The position numbers were made by a program, and so were the translations under genes. Below are positions 9,774 through 18,662 of a stretch of DNA of 55,823 nt, piece after piece; positions within the stretch are counted from its first letter, which is position 1, and each line of letters begins with the position of its first letter. The DNA is taken from positions 1-55,823 of the forward strand of contig NZ_BONY01000060.1 in the NCBI RefSeq assembly GCF_016862955.1, read 5' to 3'. Under the pieces are notes generated by a model. It was not told where the DNA came from and ran no database searches. It saw only the letters and a list, made by a program, of their open reading frames with translations. This DNA is from Rhizocola hellebori. GTDB lineage: Bacteria; Actinomycetota; Actinomycetes; Mycobacteriales; Micromonosporaceae.

Positions 9774-12700
9774 TTAGAGGTTGACCAGATCGAACTTCTC
9801 CCACGGCCCGATGGCCGCGCGGTTGGCGATAAGTGCTGCCGCGCCCGCGTTCTCGGCCGTGACATACATGTTGTTCGCTTGCGCCCGAAGGCTGATGCTG
9901 CCGTCGGAGTTGTTGACGCGCGCGAAGGTTTCCCAGCCGCCTACCGCTGCGCGGTTGGCGATGAGCGCCGCGGCGCCCGCGTTCTCTGCGCAGACGTACA
10001 TGTTGTTGACCCGTGCGCGCAGGGCTACGTTGCCGTTGCCGAGATCGACGAGGTCAAACTGCTGTGCCGCCCCGACCGTGGCCGAGTTGGCGATCAGCGG
10101 CGAAGCCCCGGCCGTCACGTACTGGCTGTTGGCCTGGGCGCGCAGGGCGACGCCACCGGTCGGTGTTCCGCCGGTCGTGATCCGCAGCGCGTCGACGATC
10201 GCCACCGAGGTGGACTTGTTGACGATGCGGATCGTGTGCTGGCCGTTGCTCAGGCCGGTTCTGCTGTAGACGACGACCTGGGCCTGGCGCGCCCCGTTGA
10301 GGAACAGGTTCACGTTCTGCTGGAAGACGCCGTCGATGTACACGTCGACGTTCCCCATATCGCTGAACCGTTCCGACAGATACTCCACGCCTGTCCCGGT
10401 GAAGGTGTAGGACGCCTCAGCGTTGACGGTCGTGGTGTGGTGGGTGTCGTCGTTGTAGTCGCCGTAGCCGCGGCCGGTGGTGAGGAACCAGTTCGCGCTG
10501 TAGGTCAGCGAGGTGTTGTTGACCAGGCCGGGAGTTGAGCCGCCGGCCCCGAGCCCGAGGGTGGAAGCCGTGTTGCGCAACGTCTTCAGGCCCTGGTTGG
10601 CGGTGCCGGTCAGGGTCGTGGCGGTGTAGGACGAGAGCGGCTTGGCCGTGCGCTCCACCACGTAGACCGTGTTGGCCGCGGTGGCGAAGGTGATCTCCGC
10701 GGCCGAGCTGGTCTGCAGGATCGCGTTGTCCGACGTGCGCCTGACCTGAACCTGTTGCGTGCCCCAGGGGTTGACGACGCGGGCCTGATTCCCATACTGG
10801 CTGCGCAGGCCGACGTATTTGATCTCGCCAGCTTCGCGTTCGGAGCTGACGAGGAAGCCGTCCTTGGCGAGCAAGGTGAACTTTCCTACAAACGATGAGT
10901 CGGTGGGTACGGCCGGAAAGACCCGGATCTTGTCGTTGTAACTCTGCATCAGGGCCTCGTTCATCGCCACGAGGTGGATGCCGAGGTATTCGAACACGCC
11001 GTTGGTGTTGTTGGTCATTCCGTTGGGATAGTTCTGGTAGCGCTGCAGCATCAGCTTCATGCCGTCGAAGGCCTGGTTGCCCAGCCCAAGCCGTGCCGCT
11101 TGGGCGTGGTCGTTGGCCCACACATTGCTGTAGGGGTTGGGCCGCACATTCCACGTCTGGGTGGCGGTCGACACGTCCGGCGCACCGATTCCGGTGCGGT
11201 CGTAGGGCCAGATCAGCTCGGCCGACACGTTCTCCCCGTTGCGCTGCTGCGCGGTGGGCGGGTCGTGCGGCAGCCAGGCGTTGTTGCTGACCTGATACGG
11301 CCACAGGTTGTCCACCAGGTTCTGCCATCCGGCGCGCAGGCCGGAATCGAGGCCCAGCTGGGTGCTCACCTGGATCGTCAGCGGCGCCAGCAACCTGACC
11401 GCGGCCAGATCGGTGATGGCGTTCCTTACGTCCCAATAGGTTTCGTGGGCGTTGGAGGTGACCATCTGATACTTGCCGTTGCTGAGCTGGAAGCGGTTCT
11501 GGTAGAAGCGCAAGGCTTCCCGCATGTACGGGTAGGCGACGTCACGCAGATAGGTGGTGTCGTTGGTATACCTGTACTGCAGGTACATGTTGTAGGCGGC
11601 TTCGGTTCCGGTGGAGTAGATGTCGTTGACGAAGTCGCTGCCCACCGTGCCGCGGGCATTGCCGTCCCAGCCCATCGTCTCGGGCACCCACAGCGCGTCG
11701 GAGCCGTACCGGGTTTGCGTATAGGACCGCAGCGCGTTGAAGTTGCGGCTGTAGAGCCGATTGAACACCGCCATCATGTCGGCATGGTTCGACGACAGGA
11801 AGGAGTTGTAGACGTCGCGCTGGTTCCAGTACCAGTAACCGTTGCTCCACTTGGTGGTGTCGCCGGTGGCCCGGAACACGCCGTTGATGAAGTGCACCGG
11901 GTAGTTACCGTAACCGCCTGCGGCGATCATGTACGTCGACAGGTAGTAGACGTTCTCCAGATAGTCGGCGTCACCTTGCAACCCCGAGTACTGGACGAAC
12001 GAACGCGCCCAGAAGTTGTGCCACCAGTTCTTGTAATTGGTGAACGTGGTCGCATAGCCCGTCGTCTTGACCGCGCTGAGCTGGTTGCGGGCCTGGGTCA
12101 CCGAGTTCTGGCCGGGCGAGTTGATCCGGCTGGCCGCGGTGAACCAGATGGTGTAGCTGGAGGTGGGGGTGATGTTCAGTCGCACCCGGGTGCCGTTGAC
12201 GACCTGGGTGGTGAAGGAGGCGCCCTCCACCGTGGCGGCGTAGGTGTAGCCGAAGTTGTTCGGGTCGGCCTGGCCGCGGCTGAATCCGGCCGCGGTGGCG
12301 TCGGCGAAGGTGGAGACCTGCCGCCAGGTGGTGATGTTCGGGACGTCGGCGCTGTTGCCCACCGCGTTCGGGTCCCAGATGGACAGGTCGACCGAGATGC
12401 TGGAGACCCCACCGCGTGTGTCGTCGACGTGGATGCCCATCACCTCCGAGTTGGGCGAGCCCATCACGGTGACGGTGCGGTTCGAGTCGTATTTGGTGGT
12501 CAGCGTGCCGTCATACAGCGACAGCCGCTGCTGCATGGTGGTGTAACCCGACTCGATCGCCGGGGTGGTGGTGAAGTCGAGGTTGCCGGCGGCGAAAGCG
12601 GACTGCTGGGACAGGTCCACTCCGGAGACCTGCATCCGGTGCCCGCCACCCGCGCTCCAGACCATGGCCCCGGTCTTGCCGTTGCCGACGGTCAGGCCGT

Positions 12701-12890
12701 GCAGGTTGTTGGTGTTGGGGCGGTTGTAGACAATGTCGTGTTTGGACAGATACCCGGCATAGTTCACGTTCAGGGCCCCGGAGCCCGAGTTGAACGCGGC
12801 GTCCGTCGTGGACGCTTGAGCTTGCGTGACCGGATTGATCACGATGAGAGCTGCCGCAATCAGGGCAGCAAGGGGTAGACGGAGTTTCAT
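9774..12890 (-). CDS. Secreted GH95-like alpha-helical-barrel glycoside hydrolase with CBM and fascin domains
   Basis: The protein has a signal peptide (MKLRLPLAALIAAALIVINP), a long catalytic region (about 30-740) with an N-terminal beta-sandwich and an (alpha/alpha)6 barrel. Landmarks are YNRPNTNNLHGLTVGNGKTG, GYGNYPVHFINGVF, NGYWYWNQRDVYNSFLSS and PETMGWDGNARG. This pattern fits GH95-type alpha-fucosidases and related families. A jelly-roll module follows at about 760-905 (VDVYIDGV, IVDALRI), then a three-repeat fascin-like trefoil to the end. The start at 12890 is preferred because GGAGG lies 8 nt upstream; an ATG at 12896 has only 2 nt spacing. It is the first gene of the five-gene operon, behind a palindrome-rich promoter region. 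The exact GH family is uncertain. Confidence 0.7.
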   Translation of the reverse strand: MKLRLPLAALIAAALIVINPVTQAQASTTDAAFNSGSGALNVNYAGYLSKHDIVYNRPNTNNLHGLTVGNGKTGAMVWSAGGGHRMQVSGVDLSQQSAFAAGNLDFTTTPAIESGYTTMQQRLSLYDGTLTTKYDSNRTVTVMGSPNSEVMGIHVDDTRGGVSSISVDLSIWDPNAVGNSADVPNITTWRQVSTFADATAAGFSRGQADPNNFGYTYAATVEGASFTTQVVNGTRVRLNITPTSSYTIWFTAASRINSPGQNSVTQARNQLSAVKTTGYATTFTNYKNWWHNFWARSFVQYSGLQGDADYLENVYYLSTYMIAAGGYGNYPVHFINGVFRATGDTTKWSNGYWYWNQRDVYNSFLSSNHADMMAVFNRLYSRNFNALRSYTQTRYGSDALWVPETMGWDGNARGTVGSDFVNDIYSTGTEAAYNMYLQYRYTNDTTYLRDVAYPYMREALRFYQNRFQLSNGKYQMVTSNAHETYWDVRNAITDLAAVRLLAPLTIQVSTQLGLDSGLRAGWQNLVDNLWPYQVSNNAWLPHDPPTAQQRNGENVSAELIWPYDRTGIGAPDVSTATQTWNVRPNPYSNVWANDHAQAARLGLGNQAFDGMKLMLQRYQNYPNGMTNNTNGVFEYLGIHLVAMNEALMQSYNDKIRVFPAVPTDSSFVGKFTLLAKDGFLVSSEREAGEIKYVGLRSQYGNQARVVNPWGTQQVQVRRTSDNAILQTSSAAEITFATAANTVYVVERTAKPLSSYTATTLTGTANQGLKTLRNTASTLGLGAGGSTPGLVNNTSLTYSANWFLTTGRGYGDYNDDTHHTTTVNAEASYTFTGTGVEYLSERFSDMGNVDVYIDGVFQQNVNLFLNGARQAQVVVYSRTGLSNGQHTIRIVNKSTSVAIVDALRITTGGTPTGGVALRAQANSQYVTAGASPLIANSATVGAAQQFDLVDLGNGNVALRARVNNMYVCAENAGAAALIANRAAVGGWETFARVNNSDGSISLRAQANNMYVTAENAGAAALIANRAAIGPWEKFDLVNL

Positions 12891-12917
12891 GAACATGACC
12901 TCCAGGGCGTAGAGGAT

Positions 12918-12951
12918 TCACATGCATGAAATATCCTATAGGAAATTTCCT
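12918..12951 (-). promoter_or_regulatory. Palindrome-rich promoter/operator of the secreted-enzyme operon
   Basis: Within 34 bp there are three perfect palindromes: CATGCATG (12921-12928), TCCTATAGGA (12934-12943) and AGGAAATTTCCT (12940-12951). The last two overlap. On the minus strand a TAGGAT -10-like hexamer lies inside this block, about 40 bp before the first start codon. The layout fits a promoter overlapped by a LacI- or GntR-type operator for sugar control of the operon; the regulator is not encoded in the window. Confidence 0.5.
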
Positions 12952-12969
12952 CCGCGAGATACATCTTGT

Positions 12970-14037
12970 TCACCCCGACCGAGCCACCGCAAGATCGGCC
13001 AGCGCGCCGAGGGCTTCCCGGGCCTCATCCCGGATATCCATGGCAGCCAAGGCATCCAGGGCTCGCCGGTGTCCATCGTGGATCCTTTCCTCGGTCGCCG
13101 CGAGCGCGCCGCTGCCCACCATGAGCTGCCGGACTCGCCCTGCCCCGGCGTCGTCAAGATCTGGTCGGCCGATCAGCGATCTCAGCTGCGCCCGATCCGC
13201 CGCCGTGCTCCGGGCCAGGGCGAGGGCCAGCAACACGGTCGGTTTGGCCTGGCGCAGGTCGTCGAGCACCGACTTGCCGGTGCGCTCGGGTTCGCCAAAG
13301 ACCCCGAGCACGTCGTCACGCAGCTGAAACGCCTCGCCAAGCGGCTCGCCGAAAGCGGCGTAGGCCTGGATCTGCGAGCGGTCGGCCCCGGCCAGCGCCG
13401 CGCCGATCTGCAGCGGCCGCACCACCGAGTAGCGGGCGGTCTTGAGCTGGATCACCCGGATCGCCGCCGCCTCGTCGAAGTCGCCGGTCGCCTGAGCAAC
13501 GATGTCGAGGTACTCCCCCGCCACCGCCTCGGCCCGCATCATCGCGAAGATGCGCTGGGCCTCGCCGAGCCGTGGCGGTGGCGCGCCGCACTCGGTGAGC
13601 ACCTGCTCCGACCAGAGCGCGCAGAGATCTCCGGCCAGGAGCGCGCCATTGCGGCCAAAGGCCCGCCCGTCGCCGACCCAGCGCTGCCCGGCATGCAGCC
13701 CGGCAAACTCCTCGTGCAACGAGGGCCGGCCCCGGCGGCGGGTGCTCTCGTCGATGATGTCGTCGTGGATGAGAGCGAAGGCGTGGAACAGCTCCAGCGC
13801 CGCGCCCGCCGCCACCACGTGCTCATCGCCGTCGGCGCCATCGGTGACGCCACGCCACGCCCAATAGCAGAACGCCGGGCGCAGCCGCTTGCCGCCGTTG
13901 AGCACGAAGTGGCGCAACGCATCCAGCATCGGGCTCAGCTCGGGCTCGGGCCAGGCGGCGACTCGGGCATCGACGAAACCGGTCAGTACCGCGTCGATGC
14001 GCTCGGTAAGCGAAGCCGACGGCGGTGCCACGGTCAT
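12970..14037 (-). CDS. Polyprenyl diphosphate synthase (trans-isoprenyl type)
   Basis: The 355-aa protein starts at an ATG whose bases overlap the eboF stop (ATGA); an upstream in-frame extension is ignored. It has both aspartate-rich motifs of the family: ALIHDDIIDESTRRRG (FARM, DDxxD form DDIID) and QLRDDVLGVFGEPERTGKS (SARM). It also has the N-terminal FVLNGGKRLRP substrate loop. Such enzymes condense IPP units onto an allylic diphosphate in the cytosol. As the last gene of the Ebo operon it probably supplies the prenyl donor for the UbiA-type EboC protein of the same transcript. Chain length cannot be read safely from the sequence. Confidence 0.9.
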   Translation of the reverse strand: MTVAPPSASLTERIDAVLTGFVDARVAAWPEPELSPMLDALRHFVLNGGKRLRPAFCYWAWRGVTDGADGDEHVVAAGAALELFHAFALIHDDIIDESTRRRGRPSLHEEFAGLHAGQRWVGDGRAFGRNGALLAGDLCALWSEQVLTECGAPPPRLGEAQRIFAMMRAEAVAGEYLDIVAQATGDFDEAAAIRVIQLKTARYSVVRPLQIGAALAGADRSQIQAYAAFGEPLGEAFQLRDDVLGVFGEPERTGKSVLDDLRQAKPTVLLALALARSTAADRAQLRSLIGRPDLDDAGAGRVRQLMVGSGALAATEERIHDGHRRALDALAAMDIRDEAREALGALADLAVARSG

Positions 14038-15398
14038 ATCCGCTCCGCTAGGCGCAGCAGGAAATCCTTCACCTCGGTGGCGGCTATCCGATCGGTGGCC
14101 AGCGCGGGATCCGAGCACAGCAGCATGGGCGAGTCGGCTTCGGTGCTCGGCAGCATGCCGTGCGAGCCGCGGATGGCGGCGGCCCCTGCATCGAGTCCCA
14201 CCACATTCATCCGGTACCGCATACCAAGCTTCTTACGCAGCAACGCTTTGCCGGCCCGAGCCTTGGCCGCGCCCGGCCCGGCCGGGTCGAAGAGCAGCTC
14301 CGCCGGGTCATAGCCGGGCTTGCGGTGGATCTCCACATGGGTGGCGAAGTCCGGCGCGCGGGCGTCGTCGAGCCAGTAGTAGTAGGTGAACCACGCCTGC
14401 GGCGCGGCCACCAGCACCAGCTCGCCGCTGCGCTCGTGATCCAGGCCGTGCCGGGCCTTGCCCGCGGCGTCGAGCACCTCGGCCACCCCGGGCAGCTCCG
14501 CGCACAGCTTCGCCACCACGGCCACCTCTTCCGGGTCGCGAATGTACACGTGGGCCACCTGATGGTCGGCGACCGCGAAAGCCTTGGACGTCCAGGGATC
14601 TAGGTACTCCATCCCGTCCTGGGTGTGCACATTGAGCAGCCCGGCGCGGCGCAGCATCCGGTTGATGTCCACCGGTTGCGTGGCCGGGGTGATGCCGTAC
14701 TCCGAGAGCGCGACCACTGTTGCCCCGGTATCGAGAAGAGGTGCCAGCACCGCGTCGAGCTCGGCTGCCGCCTTCGCCGCCTGCGGCCCATGCGGGCCAA
14801 AGCGTTGCAGGTCGTAGTCGAGGTGCGGCAGATAGACCAGGGTCAGATCGGGGTGGCGGGTGTCGATCACGTGTTTGGCGGCGGCGGCTATCCATGCCGA
14901 CGAGGGGATTCCCGCACCTGGGCCCCAATAGCTGAAGAGCGGGAACTGCGGCAGCTCGTCGTGAAGCTCCGGCGGATAGGTGTAACAGTCGGGATCCTTG
15001 CGCCCGTCGGCGCGGTAGATCGGGCGCGGGGTGATGGTCCAGTCGACGTCGGCGCCCATCGCGTACCACCAGCAGATGTTGGCCACCGTGTAGGAGGGCC
15101 ACGTCTTGCGCGCGGCCCGCCACAGCTTCTCTCCGCCGACGAGCGCATTGTGCTGCCGCCACAGGAACACCTCGCCCAGATCGCGGAAGTACCAGCCGTT
15201 GCCGACGATGCCGTGCTGAGCCGGGGTGAGACCGGTGACGAAGCTGGCCTGCACGCTGCACGTCACCGCGGGCAGCACCGGATCCAGCCTGGCGCTGAAA
15301 CCCTTGGCGCCCAAGGCTTTGAGCCGTGGCATGTGTTCCAGCAGGGGTGGGGTCAGGCCGACCACGTCCAGGACGACCAGGGGGTTGGGACGATCCAT
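14034..15398 (-). CDS. eboF: EboF-like alkaline phosphatase/nucleotide pyrophosphatase family protein
   Basis: The ORF gives about 454 aa. Near the N-terminus are the features of the phosphodiesterase/alkaline phosphatase superfamily: LVVLDVVGLTP (metal ligand Asp) and LPAVTCSVQASFVTGLTPAQHGIVGNGWYF, where the Thr after AV is the expected nucleophile. Further on, LVYLPHLDYDLQRFGPHG and VVALSEYGI supply more metal-binding residues. Alkaline phosphatase-family proteins of this kind are the eboF component of ebo clusters. The ATG is favoured over the GTG one codon earlier because GGAG lies 7 nt upstream. Its start overlaps the eboE stop and its stop overlaps the prenyl synthase start. The substrate is unknown; a phosphorylated or pyrophosphate-linked intermediate is the natural guess. 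Confidence 0.82.
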   Translation of the reverse strand: MDRPNPLVVLDVVGLTPPLLEHMPRLKALGAKGFSARLDPVLPAVTCSVQASFVTGLTPAQHGIVGNGWYFRDLGEVFLWRQHNALVGGEKLWRAARKTWPSYTVANICWWYAMGADVDWTITPRPIYRADGRKDPDCYTYPPELHDELPQFPLFSYWGPGAGIPSSAWIAAAAKHVIDTRHPDLTLVYLPHLDYDLQRFGPHGPQAAKAAAELDAVLAPLLDTGATVVALSEYGITPATQPVDINRMLRRAGLLNVHTQDGMEYLDPWTSKAFAVADHQVAHVYIRDPEEVAVVAKLCAELPGVAEVLDAAGKARHGLDHERSGELVLVAAPQAWFTYYYWLDDARAPDFATHVEIHRKPGYDPAELLFDPAGPGAAKARAGKALLRKKLGMRYRMNVVGLDAGAAAIRGSHGMLPSTEADSPMLLCSDPALATDRIAATEVKDFLLRLAERI

Positions 15399-16510
15399 CA
15401 CGACACTCCGAGGGCTGCAAGCTGGTCGCGGGCATAGGCCAGCTCGGCGGCGATGCCCGCGGCGAGACTGGCGTCATCGACGGGCCGGGCCGCCGGGGGA
15501 AGCACATTCCAGGTGTAGGTCTCCACCTCGAAGTGGTCGCAGACGCCGACCAGGGCGGCCAGGCCGTCCTCGAGCACGGCCGTGCTCGTCTGCAAGGGCG
15601 GCAACGGTTTCTGATGAAGCGGCGCGTGGAAGTGGATGCGCCACGGCCCGGGCGCAGTCGACTCCAGCGCCTCGGGCAGATCGTCGAAGGCGGCGCCGCC
15701 GCGCGAACGCGTCTGGTGCAGGAAACGCGGCTCGGCGTACTGGGCCAGGGTGTCGTGCGACACCTTGGGGTCGGTCACCTCAAGCGCCGCCGACACCTGC
15801 GTCTTGACCACCGGGATCCCGGCCGCGGTCAGCTTCGCCACCGCATCGCGCGGGCTCTCCCAGGCGCAGGCGAGGTGGGCCAGATCGACGCAGACCCCGA
15901 TGCGGTCGGTGTCCGCCCCGGCCAAGGCCGCGATGGCCTGGTCGGTGTTCTCCACCACGCAGCCCGGCTCCGGCTCCATCGCCACCCGGATGTCGCGGTC
16001 GCACTCCCCCAGCCCGGTGGCCAGCTCCTTGAGCATGCTGTGGGCGGCGCTGAGCCGGGACGGATGCCACGGCTCCCGCCACGCGAAAGGCAGCGTCGAA
16101 ATCGAGCCCCGGATGATCCCGGCCGGCAGCAGATCGGTCAGCACCCGGGCCAGATCGAGCGTGTAGTCCAATCGCCGCCGGTCTGTCCAATCGGGATGGT
16201 AGACGTCGTGTTTGACGACCGGGGCGTGGAAGGCCTGATAGGGGAAACCGTTGAGGGTCACCGTTTCCAGGCCGCGCACGGTCATCTCCCGGTAGAGCCG
16301 GGAACGCAGCACCGGATCCGCGGCGAGGGCGGCCGCGACCGGTGCTGCGAGCCATAGCCCGAGCCCGAGCACGTCGACCCCGAGAAGGTCGCGCACAGGC
16401 ACGGCAAACCTGTCGAGCTGGCTCAGCATCCCGGCGAAATCCTCCGCCGCGTGCACGTTGGTGCAGTAGGCCAGATGGACCGTGGATCCGTTGGGATGGG
16501 TCAGCCGCAT
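15398..16510 (-). CDS. eboE: EboE-like metabolite traffic protein (TIM barrel)
   Basis: The approximately 370-aa protein starts MRLTHPNGSTVHLAYCTNVH, the usual opening of EboE proteins. It has xylose-isomerase/AP-endonuclease-like barrel strands (LGLGLWLA, VKHDVYHPDWTDRRRL, VAMEPEPGCVVENTDQAI, IGVCVDLAHLACAWE, PWRIHFHAPLH). The name 'metabolite traffic' comes from cyanobacterial ebo clusters, where the set is needed to move a scytonemin precursor to the periplasm; the chemistry of EboE itself is not settled. Start and stop both overlap neighbouring genes by one base or a few, so it is tightly coupled with eboB and eboF. Confidence 0.85.
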   Translation of the reverse strand: MRLTHPNGSTVHLAYCTNVHAAEDFAGMLSQLDRFAVPVRDLLGVDVLGLGLWLAAPVAAALAADPVLRSRLYREMTVRGLETVTLNGFPYQAFHAPVVKHDVYHPDWTDRRRLDYTLDLARVLTDLLPAGIIRGSISTLPFAWREPWHPSRLSAAHSMLKELATGLGECDRDIRVAMEPEPGCVVENTDQAIAALAGADTDRIGVCVDLAHLACAWESPRDAVAKLTAAGIPVVKTQVSAALEVTDPKVSHDTLAQYAEPRFLHQTRSRGGAAFDDLPEALESTAPGPWRIHFHAPLHQKPLPPLQTSTAVLEDGLAALVGVCDHFEVETYTWNVLPPAARPVDDASLAAGIAAELAYARDQLAALGVS

Positions 16511-17358
16511 CACGAACCGCCGCGCAGAATCGAATTGCCCTCAAAAATCGGCTCAGGCGCGGCATCCTCCAGATCGAGGCGGCCCGACTGGCCGTAGAAC
16601 TCCACCGGGTTGCGCCACAACACCCTGTCCACCTCGTCGTCGCTGAACCCGGCCGCGACCATGGCTTCGGCTGTGCGCACGGTCAGCAGCGGGTCTGACT
16701 TGCCCCAGTCTGCGGCTGAATTCACCAGCATCCGGTCCAGGCCATATCGCCCGAGGATGGCCACCATCCGGTCGGGCGACATCTTGGTGTCGGGATAGAT
16801 GGAAAAGCCCATCCAGCAACCCGAACCCGCCACCGCGTCCACGGTGATCTCATTCAGGTGGTCCAGCACGACCCGCCCCGGCTCGATCCCTGACTCCTTT
16901 ATTACGTCAAGGCTTCTCTGGGTACCGAGCAGCTTGTCGCGATGTGGGGTATGCACCAGGGCCGGAAGCTCATGGGCGCGGGCCAGTTCCAGCTGGGCGG
17001 CGAAGGCGTCGTCCTCGTCCGGCGTCATCGAGTCGTAGCCGATCTCGCCCACGGCCACCACCCGATCCTTGGCCAGATAGCGGGGAAGCAACGGCAGCAC
17101 GTCGCGGCAACGCGGGTCGTTGGCCTCCTTCGGATTCAGCGCGATCGTGCAATGGTGGCGGATGCCGTACTGGCTGGCGCGGAAGGGTTCCCAGCCCACC
17201 AGCGAGTCGAAGTAGTCGGTGAACGAGCCCACGCTGGTGCGCGGCTGGCCCAGCCAGAACGCCGGCTCGACCAGGGCACGCACCCCGGCCGCGGCCATCC
17301 GCTCGTAGTCGTCGGTGGTGCGGGAGGTCATGTGGATATGGGGATCGAAGATGCGCAT
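16510..17358 (-). CDS. eboB: EboB-like TatD-family metal-dependent hydrolase
   Basis: The 282-aa protein begins MRIFDPHIHMTSRT, whose HIH is the first metal site of the amidohydrolase/TatD superfamily. GEIGYD (catalytic Glu), PALVHTPHRDK, VVLDHLNE and LVNSAADWGKSDPL complete the expected ligand set. Length and motifs fit the TatD-like EboB subunit. The start shares one base with the stop of the eboA fusion (TGATG), and GGAAAGG lies 8 nt upstream. In ebo clusters this gene sits between the EboA and EboE functions, as here. The substrate is unknown. Confidence 0.87.
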   Translation of the reverse strand: MRIFDPHIHMTSRTTDDYERMAAAGVRALVEPAFWLGQPRTSVGSFTDYFDSLVGWEPFRASQYGIRHHCTIALNPKEANDPRCRDVLPLLPRYLAKDRVVAVGEIGYDSMTPDEDDAFAAQLELARAHELPALVHTPHRDKLLGTQRSLDVIKESGIEPGRVVLDHLNEITVDAVAGSGCWMGFSIYPDTKMSPDRMVAILGRYGLDRMLVNSAADWGKSDPLLTVRTAEAMVAAGFSDDEVDRVLWRNPVEFYGQSGRLDLEDAAPEPIFEGNSILRGGS

Positions 17359-18662
17359 CAGCGGAGCCTTTCCAACAGGGAGATGGCATCGGCGGGCATG
17401 ATGCGCCCGGCCGCCTCTCGCTCCTTTCGCAAACCGTCAAGCATCCGGCCGAGTTCGGCGTCGGCTCGTTCGTTCAGGCCGTGTACCTGTGCCAGTTGCA
17501 GGCCCATGAAAACCGCCTTGAGCACCGCCTGACGCCACTCGGCGTCGGTCAGCTGGGCCGCGGCGGGCCCCAGCGCCGCGGCGACCAGGCGGGAGTCGTT
17601 GCTGCGCAGCGCATCCCGAAGCAGGTCGGGCACGGGACAGGCGCGCAGGATGGCGCGCTTTTCCTCGTTGTCCCCGTAGCGGTACAGGTCGCTCACCTGC
17701 TGCGGCGACAGCTGAAACGATTGCAGCAGGCGGATTCTGGCCATCTCCGCGTTGGCCCGGCCCACCTTGCGCCCGGCCGCGGCCAGCTCGGTGGCGAGAT
17801 TGCCCTCCCCCGCCGCGCGGGCCTCACCCAGCCACTGACTGACGCGCAGGAAGTTCAGCGAGCGGGCGGCCACGTCGGGGGCGGCGTGCGAATGGCGCGG
17901 CAGTTCCACCGCGACCAGCCCGGTATAGCCGGTCTGCGCCAGCGAATGCAGCACCGGCGGAAAGTCGATCTCGCCCGCACCGAACTCGAGATGCTCGTGC
18001 ACGCCGCGGCGCATATCGTCGATCTGAACGTTCACCAGGTGCGGCCCGGCCCGCCGCACACATTCGGCGACTTCTTCCAGCTCGTTGGCGCGACAGTGTC
18101 CAATGTCGAGGGTGAGCCGCAGGGTCTCGCCCACCTCGCCGCGGAGCCGGTCCCACTGCTCGAAGTTCTCCACGAGCATCCCCGGCTCCGGCTCGAACCC
18201 GAGCGGCACTCCGGCATTGTCCGCGTGGGCGGCCACCTGCGCGCAGCCGCGCACCAGGCGTTGCCACGCCTCGTCGGGCGACACGTGCGGGGGGCGCACC
18301 CCGGCCCAGAAGGACATCGCCTCGGCGTTGAGGTCGGCGGCGATGTCTATGGCGCGCTTGAGGAAGTCGAGCCGCGCGTCGCTGTCGTCGTCGAGCAGGG
18401 TGGGCGCGTGCTTGTGCCGCGGGTTGAGCAGGTAACGCGCGCCGGTCTCGATGACCACACCCAGCCGCAGCTCGGCCAGCCGCTTGGCCACCCTGGCCAC
18501 CCTGGCCGGCAGGTCGGCGGCGAACGGGTCCAGGTGATGGTGGTCCAGGGTCAGCGCCACCCCTTCATAGCCGAGCTCGGCGATAATGGTCAGCGCATCT
18601 TCGAGCCGATGGTTGGCGAAACCGTTGGTGCCGTAGCCGAATCTCAGACCAGTGCCGATCAT
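17358..18662 (-). CDS. eboA: Sugar phosphate isomerase-like barrel fused to EboA domain
   Basis: The start is set by an ATGA overlap with the UbiA gene; the frame is open for 231 codons upstream but that part is antisense to the eboC coding region. The 434-aa product has an N-terminal AP-endonuclease-2/xylose-isomerase barrel (1-275: TNGFANHRLEDALTIIAELG, GVVIETGARYLLNP, GFEPEPGMLVENFEQWD, LTLDIGHCRANE). The C-terminal EboA domain (about 285-434) includes EWRQAVLKAVFMG, HGLNERADAELGRMLDG and EREAAGR. EboA has no known activity. Here it is covalently tied to an isomerase/epimerase-type domain, hinting that both act on one intermediate. Elsewhere EboA can occur as a separate protein. Confidence 0.8.
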   Translation of the reverse strand: MIGTGLRFGYGTNGFANHRLEDALTIIAELGYEGVALTLDHHHLDPFAADLPARVARVAKRLAELRLGVVIETGARYLLNPRHKHAPTLLDDDSDARLDFLKRAIDIAADLNAEAMSFWAGVRPPHVSPDEAWQRLVRGCAQVAAHADNAGVPLGFEPEPGMLVENFEQWDRLRGEVGETLRLTLDIGHCRANELEEVAECVRRAGPHLVNVQIDDMRRGVHEHLEFGAGEIDFPPVLHSLAQTGYTGLVAVELPRHSHAAPDVAARSLNFLRVSQWLGEARAAGEGNLATELAAAGRKVGRANAEMARIRLLQSFQLSPQQVSDLYRYGDNEEKRAILRACPVPDLLRDALRSNDSRLVAAALGPAAAQLTDAEWRQAVLKAVFMGLQLAQVHGLNERADAELGRMLDGLRKEREAAGRIMPADAISLLERLR

